A stretch of 64,000 nucleotides of DNA from Thiocapsa roseilacustris (lineage in GTDB: Bacteria; Pseudomonadota; Gammaproteobacteria; Chromatiales; Chromatiaceae): assembly GCF_041903755.1 (NCBI RefSeq), contig NZ_JBBWVE010000006.1, positions 1-64,000 of the forward strand. The letters are read 5' to 3'. The notes beneath the pieces were generated by a model. The model ran no database searches and had not been told where the DNA came from. It worked only from the letters and a program-made list of their open reading frames with translations. Position numbers and translations under genes: made by a program. Of this stretch, positions 17,650 through 25,681 are shown one piece after another (the stretch's first letter is position 1; every line of letters starts with the position of its first letter).

Positions 17650-18699
17650 ATGGCGACGAGTGTGGGACGCGCGAGCCGGTTTTGGCGATTCGCACGGCCG
17701 TTTCTGTTTCGCCTGGACGCAGAGCGCGCACACGAGTCGACGCTGGCGCTGCTCGGTTTATGGTCGCGCTGGTTCTCGGGCCGTTTGGGTGCGGATGACG
17801 TTGCCCGTGCGCCGGGACGGGCCGTCGATGCGATGGGCCTGCACTTCCCCAACCCGATCGGACTCGCTGCCGGGCTCGACAAGAATGCCGTCGCCGTGCC
17901 CGCTTGGCAGGCGCTGGGTTTCGGGTTCATCGAGGTCGGGACCATCACCGCGCTGCCACAACCCGGCAACCCGAAGCCGCGGCTCTTTCGTCTGCCGGCG
18001 GACGAGGCGCTGATCAATCGGATGGGTTTCAATAACGCGGGTGCGGATGCGGCGGCAATCCGTCTGGAGCGGCTGCGTGCGCGGGACATCCTTCAGGTCC
18101 CCCTCGGCGTCAACCTGGGCAAGTCCAAGATCACGCCGGCGGAGGCGGCGGCGGACGACTATCGACGCAGCTTCGAGCGGGTCGGGCATTTCGCGGATTA
18201 CGTGGTCGTGAACATCTCGAGTCCGAACACGCCCGGCCTGCGGGATCTGCAGCGGGTCGACGAGGTGGCGCGCATCATCGAGACGATCCAAGGTCCCAAC
18301 CAGCGACTCGCCCGGCCCAGGCCGCTGCTGGTCAAGCTTGCACCGGACCTCGCCGACGAGGACGCGATCGACTGCGCCCGCGCGGCGCTGGATGCGGGCT
18401 GTGCAGGCTTGATCCTGACCAATACCAGCATCCGCTTCGAAGGGCTTCGCTGCAGCACCGAGGGCATGAGCGGCGGTCTCTCGGGCCGACCGATCCTGGA
18501 GCGGAGCACCGCCCTGCTGGGATTGGTCCGGCGGGCCGTTGGTCCGGCCCCGGTGCTCGTCGGTGTCGGGGGTGTCATGGACCCCGCGGGCGCGGCGGCC
18601 AAGCTCGCGGCCGGCGCAAATCTCGTGCAGATCTACAGTGGACTCATCTACCGCGGACCCGGATTCGTGCGCGAGCTGCTGCGCGGGATGTCGCGCTGA
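17650..18699 (+). CDS. pyrD: dihydroorotate dehydrogenase (quinone), class 2
   Basis: The 349-residue enzyme oxidises dihydroorotate to orotate in pyrimidine synthesis, passing electrons to the quinone pool at the inner membrane. FMN and substrate motifs are clear: 'NPIGLAAGLDKNAVAV', 'VNISSPNTPGLRDLQ', 'LVKLAPDLADEDAID', 'GGLSGRPI' and 'GVGGVMDPAGAAAKLAAGANLVQIYSGLIYRGP'. The N-terminal ~45 residues form the membrane-associated extension of class 2 enzymes. The ATG at 17650 gives normal family length; an upstream ATG at 17557 would add 31 unlike residues. Two hairpins follow the stop. Confidence 0.95.
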   Translation: MATSVGRASRFWRFARPFLFRLDAERAHESTLALLGLWSRWFSGRLGADDVARAPGRAVDAMGLHFPNPIGLAAGLDKNAVAVPAWQALGFGFIEVGTITALPQPGNPKPRLFRLPADEALINRMGFNNAGADAAAIRLERLRARDILQVPLGVNLGKSKITPAEAAADDYRRSFERVGHFADYVVVNISSPNTPGLRDLQRVDEVARIIETIQGPNQRLARPRPLLVKLAPDLADEDAIDCARAALDAGCAGLILTNTSIRFEGLRCSTEGMSGGLSGRPILERSTALLGLVRRAVGPAPVLVGVGGVMDPAGAAAKLAAGANLVQIYSGLIYRGPGFVRELLRGMSR

Positions 18700-18746
18700 G
18701 AGACTACCGAGAAACTGACCGTTGATCTTGAGGGATAATGTTTCAT

Positions 18747-18787
18747 AGAACCGGCTTCCAGCCGGTTCTGGCCGGCTGGGAGCCGGC
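18747..18787. terminator. double hairpin after pyrD
   Basis: AGAACCGGC (18747-18755) pairs with GCCGGTTCT (18761-18769), and GCCGGCT (18771-18777) pairs with AGCCGGC (18781-18787). There is no T tract, so this may be a transcript-stabilising or rho-linked structure and not a standard intrinsic terminator. Confidence 0.45.
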
Positions 18788-18858
18788 CCGACTCCTTCCG
18801 AATCATATGGTTGGTTCCTAGGCAGCATCTGAGGCCCGCCTCTACGGAGTTGTTCGCA

Positions 18859-18895
18859 TCTCCGTGTCTCCGTGTCTCCGTGTCTCCGTGAGAGA
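18859..18895. repeat. R4 repeat (CTCCGTGT heptad-like run)
   Basis: The octamer TCTCCGTG is repeated four times in tandem and ends in AGAG. This is the same sequence family as the R4 elements at 15933 and 33899. It lies in the pyrD-hisB gap. Confidence 0.6.
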
Positions 18896-18997
18896 TTTTG
18901 AAACTGATCGGTACCGAGGTTTGCGTGCTTCGGCCTTATGCGGTCCGGATCGGCTATGGTTTAATGCGGCCTTGCGAGCCAACGACACTGCTTCAAC

Positions 18998-19603
18998 ATG
19001 ACCCTCGACAGCACCCATCGTAAGGCCCGGGTCGAGCGCAACACCCTGGAAACGCGGATTCGCGTGGCACTGGATCTGGACGGATCCGGGCGCTCGGATC
19101 TGCACACGGGCGTGCCTTTTCTGGACCACATGCTCGATCAGGTGGCGCGGCATGGTCTGATCGATCTCGACATCCAGGCCGAGGGCGATCTGCATATCGA
19201 CGCCCACCACACGGTCGAAGACATCGGCATCACGCTCGGCCAGGCGCTGGCGCAGGCGCTCGGGGACAAGAAGGGTCTGCGTCGCTACGGTCACGCCTAT
19301 GTCCCGCTGGACGAGGCCCTGTCGCGTGTCGTGGTCGATCTGTCCGGTCGGCCCGGGCTCGAATTCAACGTCGATTTTACCCGCGCCATGATCGGTGGGT
19401 TTGATGTCGACCTCTTCCGTGAGCTCTTTCAAGGTCTGGTGAACCACGCGGCCATGACGCTGCACATCGACAATCTGCGCGGCGCGAACGCGCACCACCA
19501 GGCCGAAACGGTCTTCAAGGCGTTCGGGCGTGCCTTGCGGATGGCCGTGGAGCCGGATCCGCGGATGGCCGGGATCACCCCGTCCACCAAGGGCGCGCTT
19601 TAA
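18998..19603 (+). CDS. hisB: imidazoleglycerol-phosphate dehydratase
   Basis: The 201-residue monofunctional HisB catalyses the sixth step of histidine synthesis. The duplicated metal-binding His clusters are both present: 'FLDHMLDQVARHG' with 'DAHHTVEDIGITLGQAL', and 'LVNHAAMTLH' with 'GANAHHQAETVFKAFGRALR'. Length is normal. The gene ends inside a 23-bp perfect tandem duplication, and hisA follows after only 105 bp, so hisH is not in its usual place. It begins a his-tat cluster on the plus strand. Confidence 0.96.
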   Translation: MTLDSTHRKARVERNTLETRIRVALDLDGSGRSDLHTGVPFLDHMLDQVARHGLIDLDIQAEGDLHIDAHHTVEDIGITLGQALAQALGDKKGLRRYGHAYVPLDEALSRVVVDLSGRPGLEFNVDFTRAMIGGFDVDLFRELFQGLVNHAAMTLHIDNLRGANAHHQAETVFKAFGRALRMAVEPDPRMAGITPSTKGAL

Positions 19604-19630
19604 GACTCACCAAGGGCGCGCTTTAAGACT
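19585..19630 (+). repeat. 23-bp tandem duplication at the hisB 3' end
   Basis: The sequence from 19585 to 19607, covering the last hisB codons and its stop, is repeated exactly at 19608-19630. The unit contains AAGGGCGCGCTTTAAGACT. The second copy is non-coding. It lies where hisH would normally begin. Confidence 0.9.
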
Positions 19631-19708
19631 CGATCCACGTCGTCGCCGTTGCCGGAGCTCTCGGCAGGGAGGCGCCTATCCGACATCCGAACAGCGAGTG
19701 ACCGATCC

Positions 19709-20449
19709 ATGTTGCTGATTCCCGCAATCGATTTGAAGGACGGCCGCTGTGTGCGCCTGCGTCAAGGCCGGATGGACGAGGCCACGGTCTTCTCCGACGA
19801 CCCGGTCGACACCGCCGCACGTTGGATCGGGGAGGGTGCGCGCCGACTGCATTTGGTTGACCTGAACGGCGCCTTTGCCGGCATGCCGGTCAACGGCGAG
19901 GCCATTCGCGGCATCGCCGAGATGTTTCCCGAGCTGCCGATCCAGGTCGGTGGCGGCATCCGCGACGAGGCGACCATCGAGGGTTACCTGAGTGCCGGCG
20001 TGACCTATTGCATCATCGGGACCCAGGCGGTCAAGGAACCGGTCTTGGTCGAGCGGGCCTGTCGGTCCTTTCCCGGTCAGATCATGGTCGGACTCGATGC
20101 GAAGGATGGACAGGTCGCCATCGAGGGCTGGGCGCAGGTCACGGAGCACCAAGCCGAGGATTTGGCGAAGCGGTTCGAGGACGCCGGTGTCGCGGCCATC
20201 ATCTACACCGACATCGGGCGCGACGGCATGATGATCGGGCCCAACGTGGAAGCGACCCGTGCGTTGGCCGGGGCGATCCGTATCCCGGTGATCGCATCGG
20301 GCGGCATCACGGTCATCGACGACGTGCGTGCGCTCGCCGAGGTGGCGAGCTGCGGCATCATCGGGGCCATTACGGGGCGTGCCATTTATGAAGGGACGCT
20401 CGACTTCGCCGAGGGGCAGCGCCTCGCGGACAGCTTGAGCCCGCGTTGA
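19709..20449 (+). CDS. hisA: ProFAR isomerase (HisA)
   Basis: The 246-residue (beta/alpha)8 barrel begins 'MLLIPAIDLKDGRCVRLRQG', with the catalytic Asp in 'PAIDLKDG' and the second in 'IYTDIGRDGMM'. The phosphate-binding repeats 'VGGGIRDEATI' and 'ASGGITVIDDVRALAE' are present. It catalyses the fourth step of histidine synthesis. HisF is a close paralogue, but the DGRDG-like HisF signatures are not present, so HisA is the correct call. It is followed after 69 bp by hisI, without hisF between them. Confidence 0.95.
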   Translation: MLLIPAIDLKDGRCVRLRQGRMDEATVFSDDPVDTAARWIGEGARRLHLVDLNGAFAGMPVNGEAIRGIAEMFPELPIQVGGGIRDEATIEGYLSAGVTYCIIGTQAVKEPVLVERACRSFPGQIMVGLDAKDGQVAIEGWAQVTEHQAEDLAKRFEDAGVAAIIYTDIGRDGMMIGPNVEATRALAGAIRIPVIASGGITVIDDVRALAEVASCGIIGAITGRAIYEGTLDFAEGQRLADSLSPR

Positions 20450-20518
20450 GCCGGGTCCAATTGCACAGGCGCGCAGCCGGGTGTTGTCGACACCCGGAGC
20501 GTCGCGAGGAGATCGACG

Positions 20519-20917
20519 ATGTCTGAAGATTGGCTCGATGCCATCAAATGGGACGCTCAGGGATTGGTGCCGGCGATTGCGCAGGAGCACACGACCGGGA
20601 CCATCTTGATGATGGCCTGGATGAATCCGGAGTCACTGCGGCTGACCCGAGAGACCGGGCATGCCGTCTACTGGTCACGCTCGCGCGGGCGGCTCTGGCA
20701 CAAGGGCGAGGAATCGGGCCATCAGCAGGTGGTGCACGCCATCCGGATCGACTGCGACGCCGACGTCGTGCTCCTCGAGGTCGAGCAGAAGGGCGGGATT
20801 GCCTGTCATACCGGGCGTCACAATTGCTTTTTTCGCGAGCTCGATGCGCAGGGGCGTTGGGTCGAGGTCGCACCTGTCCTGAAGGATCCGGACGCGATTT
20901 ACGGGAAGGCCGGATAG
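20519..20917 (+). CDS. hisI: phosphoribosyl-AMP cyclohydrolase
   Basis: The 132-residue protein has the PRA-CH motifs 'MMAWMNPESL', 'YWSRSRGRLWHKGEESGH' and the metal-binding 'DCDADVVLLEVEQKGGIACHTGRHNCFF'. It opens the purine ring of PR-AMP in histidine synthesis. It is a stand-alone cyclohydrolase; the pyrophosphohydrolase is a separate gene 3 bp downstream. GAGGAG precedes the start. Confidence 0.95.
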   Translation: MSEDWLDAIKWDAQGLVPAIAQEHTTGTILMMAWMNPESLRLTRETGHAVYWSRSRGRLWHKGEESGHQQVVHAIRIDCDADVVLLEVEQKGGIACHTGRHNCFFRELDAQGRWVEVAPVLKDPDAIYGKAG

Positions 20918-20920
20918 ACC

Positions 20921-21238
20921 ATGAATGACTTGCTCGAGCGGTTGTCCGAAGTTCTGGAGTCGCGAAAGGGGGCGGATCCGGGAAGCTCCTATGTCGCGGG
21001 CCTTTATTCCAAGGGTCTCGACGCCATCCTCAAGAAGATCGGGGAGGAAGCGACCGAAACCGTCATGGCGGCCAAGGACGGGGTCCCCGAGAAGATCGTG
21101 CACGAGGTTGCGGATCTCTGGTTCCACACCCTGGTTCTGCTCGCACAGCAGGGCCTCGGCCCGGCCGATGTCCTGGCTGAGCTGGACCGCCGGTTCGGCC
21201 TCTCGGGGTTGGACGAGAAGGCCGGTCGTGGGTCCTGA
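20921..21238 (+). CDS. hisE: phosphoribosyl-ATP pyrophosphohydrolase
   Basis: The 105-residue protein has the MazG-like four-helix pattern of HisE with metal-binding acidic residues in 'KKIGEEATETVMAAKDG' and 'KIVHEVADLWFHTLVLLA'. It hydrolyses PR-ATP in the second step of histidine synthesis. It starts 3 bp after the hisI stop, so the pair is certainly co-transcribed. Downstream is a 519-bp repeat-rich gap before tatA. Confidence 0.95.
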   Translation: MNDLLERLSEVLESRKGADPGSSYVAGLYSKGLDAILKKIGEEATETVMAAKDGVPEKIVHEVADLWFHTLVLLAQQGLGPADVLAELDRRFGLSGLDEKAGRGS

Positions 21239-21246
21239 TTCCCGGT

Positions 21247-21386
21247 TTAGGTGATTTCCGCAAACTTCCATACCCGTAGGTTGTGCTGACGATAGGAAGC
21301 ACAACTTGCGCCGAGGGTTGGTTGTGCCTCGCGCAGCTCGGCACAACCTACGCCGTTGGTATGATGGTTTCCGGTATTCGCCTTAA
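21247..21386 (-). repeat. R1 MITE-like element, full copy, inverted orientation
   Basis: It starts TTAGGTGATTTCCGCAAAC and ends GGTATTCGCCTTAA, the reverse-complement arrangement of the copy at 13179. The core GTAGGTTGTGCTGACGATAG and its partner CTCGGCACAACCTACG are intact. Its right end overlaps the first arm of the R2 pair. Confidence 0.85.
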
Positions 21387-21577
21387 ACCGCGTCCAGAGC
21401 GAGATGCTAACTTTCGAGTGAGTTCGAAGTTTGGTGAATCCACGACCCTTAGCGGGGGGCACGGTTTAAAATTTTATATTTTTTAATACTTTAAACCGCG
21501 CCGGCTCCAGCGGTTCTGAAATCCGCCGGGGCCGATCCCATCCAAAAACATCGCATACCGCACTGGGCGCGGTTTAA
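21382..21577. repeat. R2 stem-loop pair (A1 + A2)
   Basis: A1 runs from TTAAACCGCGTCC at 21383 to GGCACGGTTTAA ending near 21470, with an imperfect stem. A2 has the perfect arms TTAAACCGCGCC (21491-21502) and GGCGCGGTTTAA (21566-21577) around 63 nt. The spacer between them, about 21471-21489, is almost purely A and T. The inner edges also allow a third hairpin, CGGTTTAAA against TTTAAACCG (21462-21498). Confidence 0.8.
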
Positions 21578-21757
21578 TCGCCGACCTCGGGTCAGCGGAG
21601 ACTAACCGCGACTTTGGGATTGCGGTATGATCCGGGCGCTTCGGATCCCTTGAGGCAAGGGTGCCGAAGACATCGAAAATCCAGCCGATGGAATCTGTTT
21701 CGTCGGCCTCCCACTGAATCGAGTCGACCGTCTCAACACGACGGTCCGGAGGAAAAG

Positions 21758-22018
21758 ATGGGCGTTGGTGGCATCAGTATCTGGCAGCTTCTGATCATCC
21801 TGGTCATTGTTCTGCTGTTGTTTGGGACCAAACGACTCAAAGGCATCGGATCCGATCTGGGTAATGCGGTGAAGGGCTTCCGCAGCGCCATGTCCGATAG
21901 CGAGAAGGCCGAGGAAGAAGCCGAAGCGAAGCGGGTCGAGCAGACCGCCGAGAAGCGTGTCGCCGACGGCGAGCCTGCCAAACGCGAGCCGGCAAAGGCA
22001 TCGGATAAGTCCGCCTGA
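21758..22018 (+). CDS. tatA: Sec-independent translocase subunit TatA
   Basis: The 86-residue protein has the TatA layout: a short N-terminal membrane helix ('SIWQLLIILVIVLLLFGTKRLK'), the hinge 'FGTKRLKGIGSDLGNAVKGFR', an amphipathic helix and a charged acidic-basic tail. TatA multimers form the translocation pore for folded proteins. The ATG at 21758 is preceded by GGAGG at 21748-21752. It is followed by tatB after 52 bp. Confidence 0.93.
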   Translation: MGVGGISIWQLLIILVIVLLLFGTKRLKGIGSDLGNAVKGFRSAMSDSEKAEEEAEAKRVEQTAEKRVADGEPAKREPAKASDKSA

Positions 22019-22070
22019 GGCGTCCTTCCCGAAGGCGTTACTCTAAGCAAGGCGGTCACGCGAGGTTGCC

Positions 22071-22439
22071 ATGTTCGACATGGGTTTCTGGGAGCTTGTG
22101 GTGATCGGTGTCGTGGCCCTCGTCGTGATCGGGCCCGAGCGCTTGCCGAAAGTCGCGCGGATCGCGGGGCTTTGGCTGGGACGTGCGCGCCGCACCCTGG
22201 CCTCGGTACAGGACGAAATCCGGCGTGAGCTCAAGGCCGACGAGCTCAAGGAGATTCTCGACAAGCAGGCACGCAGCCGTCCGCTCGAGAGCATTCTCGA
22301 AGAGCCGGCGAAACGCACCGCCAAGCCCGCCACCGGCACCGAGGCCGCGCGCACCCCTGCGCGGGGCGAGCCACCCGCCGCGCTCGACGAGTCGACCCAG
22401 GCCGCCAGGCCGACCGAGCGAGACACCTCCGCGAGCTGA
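22071..22439 (+). CDS. tatB: Sec-independent translocase subunit TatB
   Basis: The 122-residue protein starts 'MFDMGFWELVVIGVVALVVIGPERLPKVAR', the diagnostic TatB N-terminus with Glu in the membrane helix and the 'GPERLP' hinge. The amphipathic helix and a long Pro/Ala/Glu-rich tail follow. TatB works with TatC as the receptor for twin-arginine signal peptides. It lies between tatA and tatC on the plus strand. Confidence 0.94.
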   Translation: MFDMGFWELVVIGVVALVVIGPERLPKVARIAGLWLGRARRTLASVQDEIRRELKADELKEILDKQARSRPLESILEEPAKRTAKPATGTEAARTPARGEPPAALDESTQAARPTERDTSAS

Positions 22440-22532
22440 TCGCGCCGATCCGGCGACCTGGCGAACGATCCTCGGGCACGCCGACGCATCGCTCGCCGAG
22501 CCGCCATCCAACCAGCGACGAGAACATCACTC

Positions 22533-23744
22533 ATGTCCCCCGCGATGCAGCCCGACGATCCGGGTGCCGAACAGCCTTTCGTCTCCCATTTGATCGAGCT
22601 GCGCGATCGTCTGATCCGAATGTCGATCGCGATCTTCGTGGTGTTTTTGGTGCTCTTCCCGTTCGCCAACGAGATCTACACCTTCGTTGCCGCGCCCTTG
22701 ATGGCGCAGTTGCCCGAAGGCAACACCATGATCGCGACACAAGTCGCCGCGCCCTTCTTGACGCCCTTCAAGCTGGCCCTGATTGCTGCGGTTTTCCTGT
22801 CGATGCCCTTCCTGCTCTACCAGTTTTGGGGGTTCGTTGCGCCCGGGCTCTACAAGCACGAAAAACGCCTGGCGACGCCGCTGCTGATCTCGAGTATCCT
22901 CCTGTTCTACATCGGCGTCGCGTTCGCCTATCTTCTCGTGTTCCCGCTGATCTTCGCCTTTCTGTCGGCCGCCACGCCGGACGGCGTGGCGATGATGACG
23001 GACATCTCGGCCTATCTGGACTTCGTGCTGGCCCTCTTCTTCGCCTTCGGAATCGCCTTCGAGATCCCGATCGCCACGATCCTGCTGGTGGCCGTCGGGA
23101 TCACCACCCCGGCCGACCTCGTCCGAATGCGGCCTTATGTGATCGTCGGCGCCTTCGTCGTCGGCATGCTGTTGACGCCCCCGGACGTAATCTCCCAGAC
23201 CCTGCTGGCAGTGCCCATGTGGTTGTTGTTCGAGCTGGGGATCGTCTTCGCGAAGGTCCTGGTGCGCAAGCGCGCGGAGGAGAACGACGAAGATCCAGAC
23301 CCCGACCCCTCGGGCCGCGGGTTCTCAACCGCGCCATCAGCCCCTCATAGTCCGCTCGGCGGATCGACCATGGCCCGAGTGACGCCTCGGCCGGAGCCGC
23401 GGGAGGTCGGGCGCGATCTCGATCCGCACTTCGACGATCCGGGCCGCTGGCAGCCTTTGAGCGAGTCGGAGATGGAGGCCGAGTTGGATCTGATCGAGGC
23501 CGAAGAGGTTCTGGATGTGCCACGGGACTCCGAGCCGAACGCCCGTCAGACCACGCAAACCGCGATCCCCGATGGTGCTCCGGCGATCAATTCGGTCGAG
23601 GCAAAGATTCGACGCGCAAACCGACTGCGTGAGCTCGGCAGCACCTTCGCCGCGCGCACGGTGCTCTACGAGGTGTTGGAGGAGGGCGACACCGATCAAC
23701 GGCGTGTGGCACGTAACATCCTCAATCAACTCGACGAGACTTGA
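22533..23744 (+). CDS. tatC: Sec-independent translocase subunit TatC with a long cytoplasmic C-terminal extension
   Basis: Residues 1-245 are a normal six-helix TatC: 'FVSHLIELRDRLIRM', 'PFLLYQFWGFVAPGLYKHEKR' and 'FGIAFEIPIATILLV'. Family members usually end near 250 residues, but this one has 403. The extra ~150 residues begin with an acidic, Pro-rich linker and end in a helical segment 'KIRRANRLRELGSTFAARTV' followed by 'LYEVLEEGDTDQRRVARNIL', which resembles the C-terminal TPR-like FimV domain. TatC recognises twin-arginine signal peptides with TatB. The extension is in frame with no stop, so it is part of the predicted protein; a role in partner binding is inferred. Confidence 0.92.
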   Translation: MSPAMQPDDPGAEQPFVSHLIELRDRLIRMSIAIFVVFLVLFPFANEIYTFVAAPLMAQLPEGNTMIATQVAAPFLTPFKLALIAAVFLSMPFLLYQFWGFVAPGLYKHEKRLATPLLISSILLFYIGVAFAYLLVFPLIFAFLSAATPDGVAMMTDISAYLDFVLALFFAFGIAFEIPIATILLVAVGITTPADLVRMRPYVIVGAFVVGMLLTPPDVISQTLLAVPMWLLFELGIVFAKVLVRKRAEENDEDPDPDPSGRGFSTAPSAPHSPLGGSTMARVTPRPEPREVGRDLDPHFDDPGRWQPLSESEMEAELDLIEAEEVLDVPRDSEPNARQTTQTAIPDGAPAINSVEAKIRRANRLRELGSTFAARTVLYEVLEEGDTDQRRVARNILNQLDET

Positions 23745-23791
23745 GCGTTCCAAAGCGTCTTTTCTCGATCGGCGCGTCTACCCCCGAGGGT

Positions 23792-23899
23792 TTAAGGTGA
23801 TTTCCGCAAACGTCCATACCCGTAGGTTGTGCTGACGATAGGAAGCACAACTTGCGCCTACGGTTGGTTGTGCCTCGCACGGCTCGGCACAACCTACGC
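23792..23899 (-). repeat. R1 element, incomplete copy (first of a tandem pair)
   Basis: It begins TTAAGGTGATTTCCGCAAAC and reaches ...GGCACAACCTACG but lacks the outer right arm. It is the first unit of a tandem duplication of about 122 bp; the unit includes 15 bp of flanking sequence (CTACCCCCGAGGGTT) that recurs before the second copy. Confidence 0.8.
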
Positions 23900-23912
23900 C
23901 TACCCCCGAGGG

Positions 23913-24054
23913 TTCAAGGTGATTTCCGCAAACTTCCATACCCGTAGGTTGTGCTGACGATAGGAAGCACAACTTGCGCCTACGGTTGGTTGTGCCTCGC
24001 ACGGCTCGGCACAACCTACGGCCTTGGCATGAAGGTTTCCGGAATTCGCCTTAA
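23913..24054 (-). repeat. R1 element, full copy (second of a tandem pair)
   Basis: It begins TTCAAGGTGATTTCCGCAAA and ends GGAATTCGCCTTAA, with both outer arms. It differs from the first unit by only a few bases over the shared ~107 bp. Confidence 0.85.
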
Positions 24055-24112
24055 GGTGATTTCCGGGATCTACCGGCAGAGCCGGAACCAGGAAAAGTGG
24101 TCGAAGGCTCTA

Positions 24113-24174
24113 CTCGTTGTCGCTGTCGTTGTCGGATTCCGGACGACCACAACGACAACGACAACGACAACGAA
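24113..24174. repeat. R3 GTTGTC/GACAAC inverted repeat
   Basis: CGTTGTCGCTGTCGTTGTCG at about 24115 is mirrored by four GACAAC units ending near 24172. Related, longer elements lie at 36746-36867 and 63508-63659. Confidence 0.65.
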
Positions 24175-24216
24175 AAATTCTGCGACGGTTCGCTTAAGAC
24201 TTAAGGCGTAAGGGAC

Positions 24217-24375
24217 TAAACCGCGCCCGGTGGGGTATGCGTCATGTGTCGGAGCCGGCGCGGTTTAAAATATTCAAAAATATAAGAATTTTAAACCGCG
24301 TCTCACCGAGATCTCGGACACCTCCAAAGCCAAACGCAACATGAAAATGACGCATGTCGCTCTGGACGCGGTTTA
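24217..24375. repeat. R2 stem-loop pair (B1 + B2)
   Basis: B1 has arms TAAACCGCGCC (24217-24227) and GGCGCGGTTTA (24257-24267) around a shortened 29-nt interior. B2 has arms TAAACCGCGTC (ending 24303) and GACGCGGTTTA (24365-24375) around 61 nt. The spacer at about 24269-24290 is nearly all A/T. The arms of B1 use GCC/GGC and those of B2 use GTC/GAC, so pairing is kept despite the base change. Confidence 0.8.
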
Positions 24376-24674
24376 GATGCCTATTCCCGGAAATCGCCGA
24401 ATCGGGTGACGCACGACGTGCATCGCTCTGCCGGCCGCCCCCCATGCCATCGCATGATGGCCTTTGTTCGATCTGACTCTCCAGCCCGCTGTTGACCGCT
24501 TCGTGCTTCATGTAAGGCTCTGGCAGCCTTGATGATGACGTTCATCCGATGTGGCTCTCCAGCGGGCCGTCGCTGAGCCGGAGATTCTCGACCGTCGCGC
24601 TGAAATAATTGCTTCTTTCAATGGGTCTGCTGAGATAGTATAGTTTTTGCCACCATTCGAAGATCGGAATCCCC

Positions 24675-25655
24675 ATGGGCTCAGGATCCCAGATTCACTA
24701 TAAACAGAATCGACTCAAGCAATTGAGGGCCTTTTGCCATGCGGCGCGTACCGGCAGTGTCAGTGCTGCAGCCGAGAAGATTTTTCTTAGTCAACCCACC
24801 GTGTCTTTGCAGATTCAGGCGCTGGAGCGCGAGTTCAGCACTGTCTTGTTCGAGCGCCGCGGCCCGAAGATCAAGCTGACCCCGGAAGGCGATCTGCTGT
24901 TCCAGATGGCCGAGCCTTTGGTCGAGGGTATGGACAAGCTGCACGAGGCCTTCGCGACGCAATGTGGTCGTGTCGACCGCGGCGTGTTGAACATCGCCGC
25001 CGGCGAGTCGACCATCCTCTATATCCTCCCCGACCCGGTGCGCGCCTTCGTGGACCAGTATCCGGGGATCGAGCTGAAGATGCACAACGTGACCGGCCGC
25101 GACGGTCTGGCCATGTTGCGCGCAGACGAGGTCGACCTTGCCGTGGGGTCGATGCTGGATGTGCCGGACGACATCACCTACCGCCCGTTCGTCACCTATC
25201 AGCCGACGCTCATCACGCCGAAGGACCATCCGCTTGCGGGTCGGGCATCGGTCACCCTCGAGGAGATTGCCCCTTACGGTCTGATCCTGCCGCCGCGCCA
25301 TCTAAGCACTTGGCGGATGGTCGATCTTGTGTTTAAGCAACACAACTTGGCCTACCGGGTCACCCTGGAGGCGGGCGGCTGGGAGGTCATCAAGAAATAT
25401 GTCGAATTGGGCCTGGGTATCTCGATTGTGACCGATGTTTGTCTGACCGGTGACGAGAACTTGAGTAGAATCGCCTTATCTCAGTATTTCCCGAAGCGCA
25501 GCTACGGTATCGTACAGAGACGCGGGAAATTTCTGTCGCCCCAGACCAAGTGTTTCATGAAGACGCTTGATCGTGCGTTTGCGGACCGAATCGTGGAACC
25601 GCAACCTCAAACCGTGGGCGATGTCGAAGCATGGGAAGATGCTTATCTGGGATGA
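24675..25655 (+). CDS. LysR-type transcriptional regulator, CysB-like
   Basis: The 326-residue protein has an N-terminal winged helix-turn-helix ('AARTGSVSAAAEKIFLSQPTVSLQIQALEREFSTVLFERRG') and a type 2 periplasmic-binding-like effector domain. The C-terminal half, including 'KKYVELGLGISIVTDVCLTG' and the long tail after residue 280, resembles CysB/Cbl-like regulators, which control sulfur assimilation in response to acetylserine or sulfide-related signals. The effector cannot be fixed from sequence. It stands alone with a large repeat-filled region upstream. The last codons lie in an 18-bp tandem duplication. Orthology to cysB itself is likely but not certain. Confidence 0.8.
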   Translation: MGSGSQIHYKQNRLKQLRAFCHAARTGSVSAAAEKIFLSQPTVSLQIQALEREFSTVLFERRGPKIKLTPEGDLLFQMAEPLVEGMDKLHEAFATQCGRVDRGVLNIAAGESTILYILPDPVRAFVDQYPGIELKMHNVTGRDGLAMLRADEVDLAVGSMLDVPDDITYRPFVTYQPTLITPKDHPLAGRASVTLEEIAPYGLILPPRHLSTWRMVDLVFKQHNLAYRVTLEAGGWEVIKKYVELGLGISIVTDVCLTGDENLSRIALSQYFPKRSYGIVQRRGKFLSPQTKCFMKTLDRAFADRIVEPQPQTVGDVEAWEDAYLG

Positions 25656-25681
25656 TGATCCGGTCTGGGATGATGATCCGG
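25646..25681 (+). repeat. 18-bp perfect tandem duplication at the LysR gene 3' end
   Basis: TCTGGGATGATGATCCGG occurs at 25646-25663 and again at 25664-25681. The stop codon of the LysR-type gene lies in the first copy, so the second copy is downstream of the gene. Confidence 0.85.

Larger units (their letters stand above)
21239..21757. other. hisE-tatA intergenic region filled by repeats
   Basis: A 519-bp gap. It holds an R1 element in reverse orientation (21247-21386), then a double R2 stem-loop (21382-21577) whose two hairpins flank an AT-rich spacer. The last ~150 bp before tatA carry no repeat I recognise and should hold the tatA promoter. Confidence 0.7.
23745..24674. other. tatC-LysR intergenic region, repeat array without genes
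   Basis: A 930-bp gap with three kinds of repeat in a row: two tandem R1 units (23792-24054), an R3 GTTGTC inverted repeat (24113-24174) and an R2 stem-loop pair (24217-24375). From about 24380 to 24674 I see no repeat or gene; this part should contain the promoter of the LysR-type gene, and GATAGTATAGTTTTT near 24635 is a possible -10 region. Confidence 0.7.
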
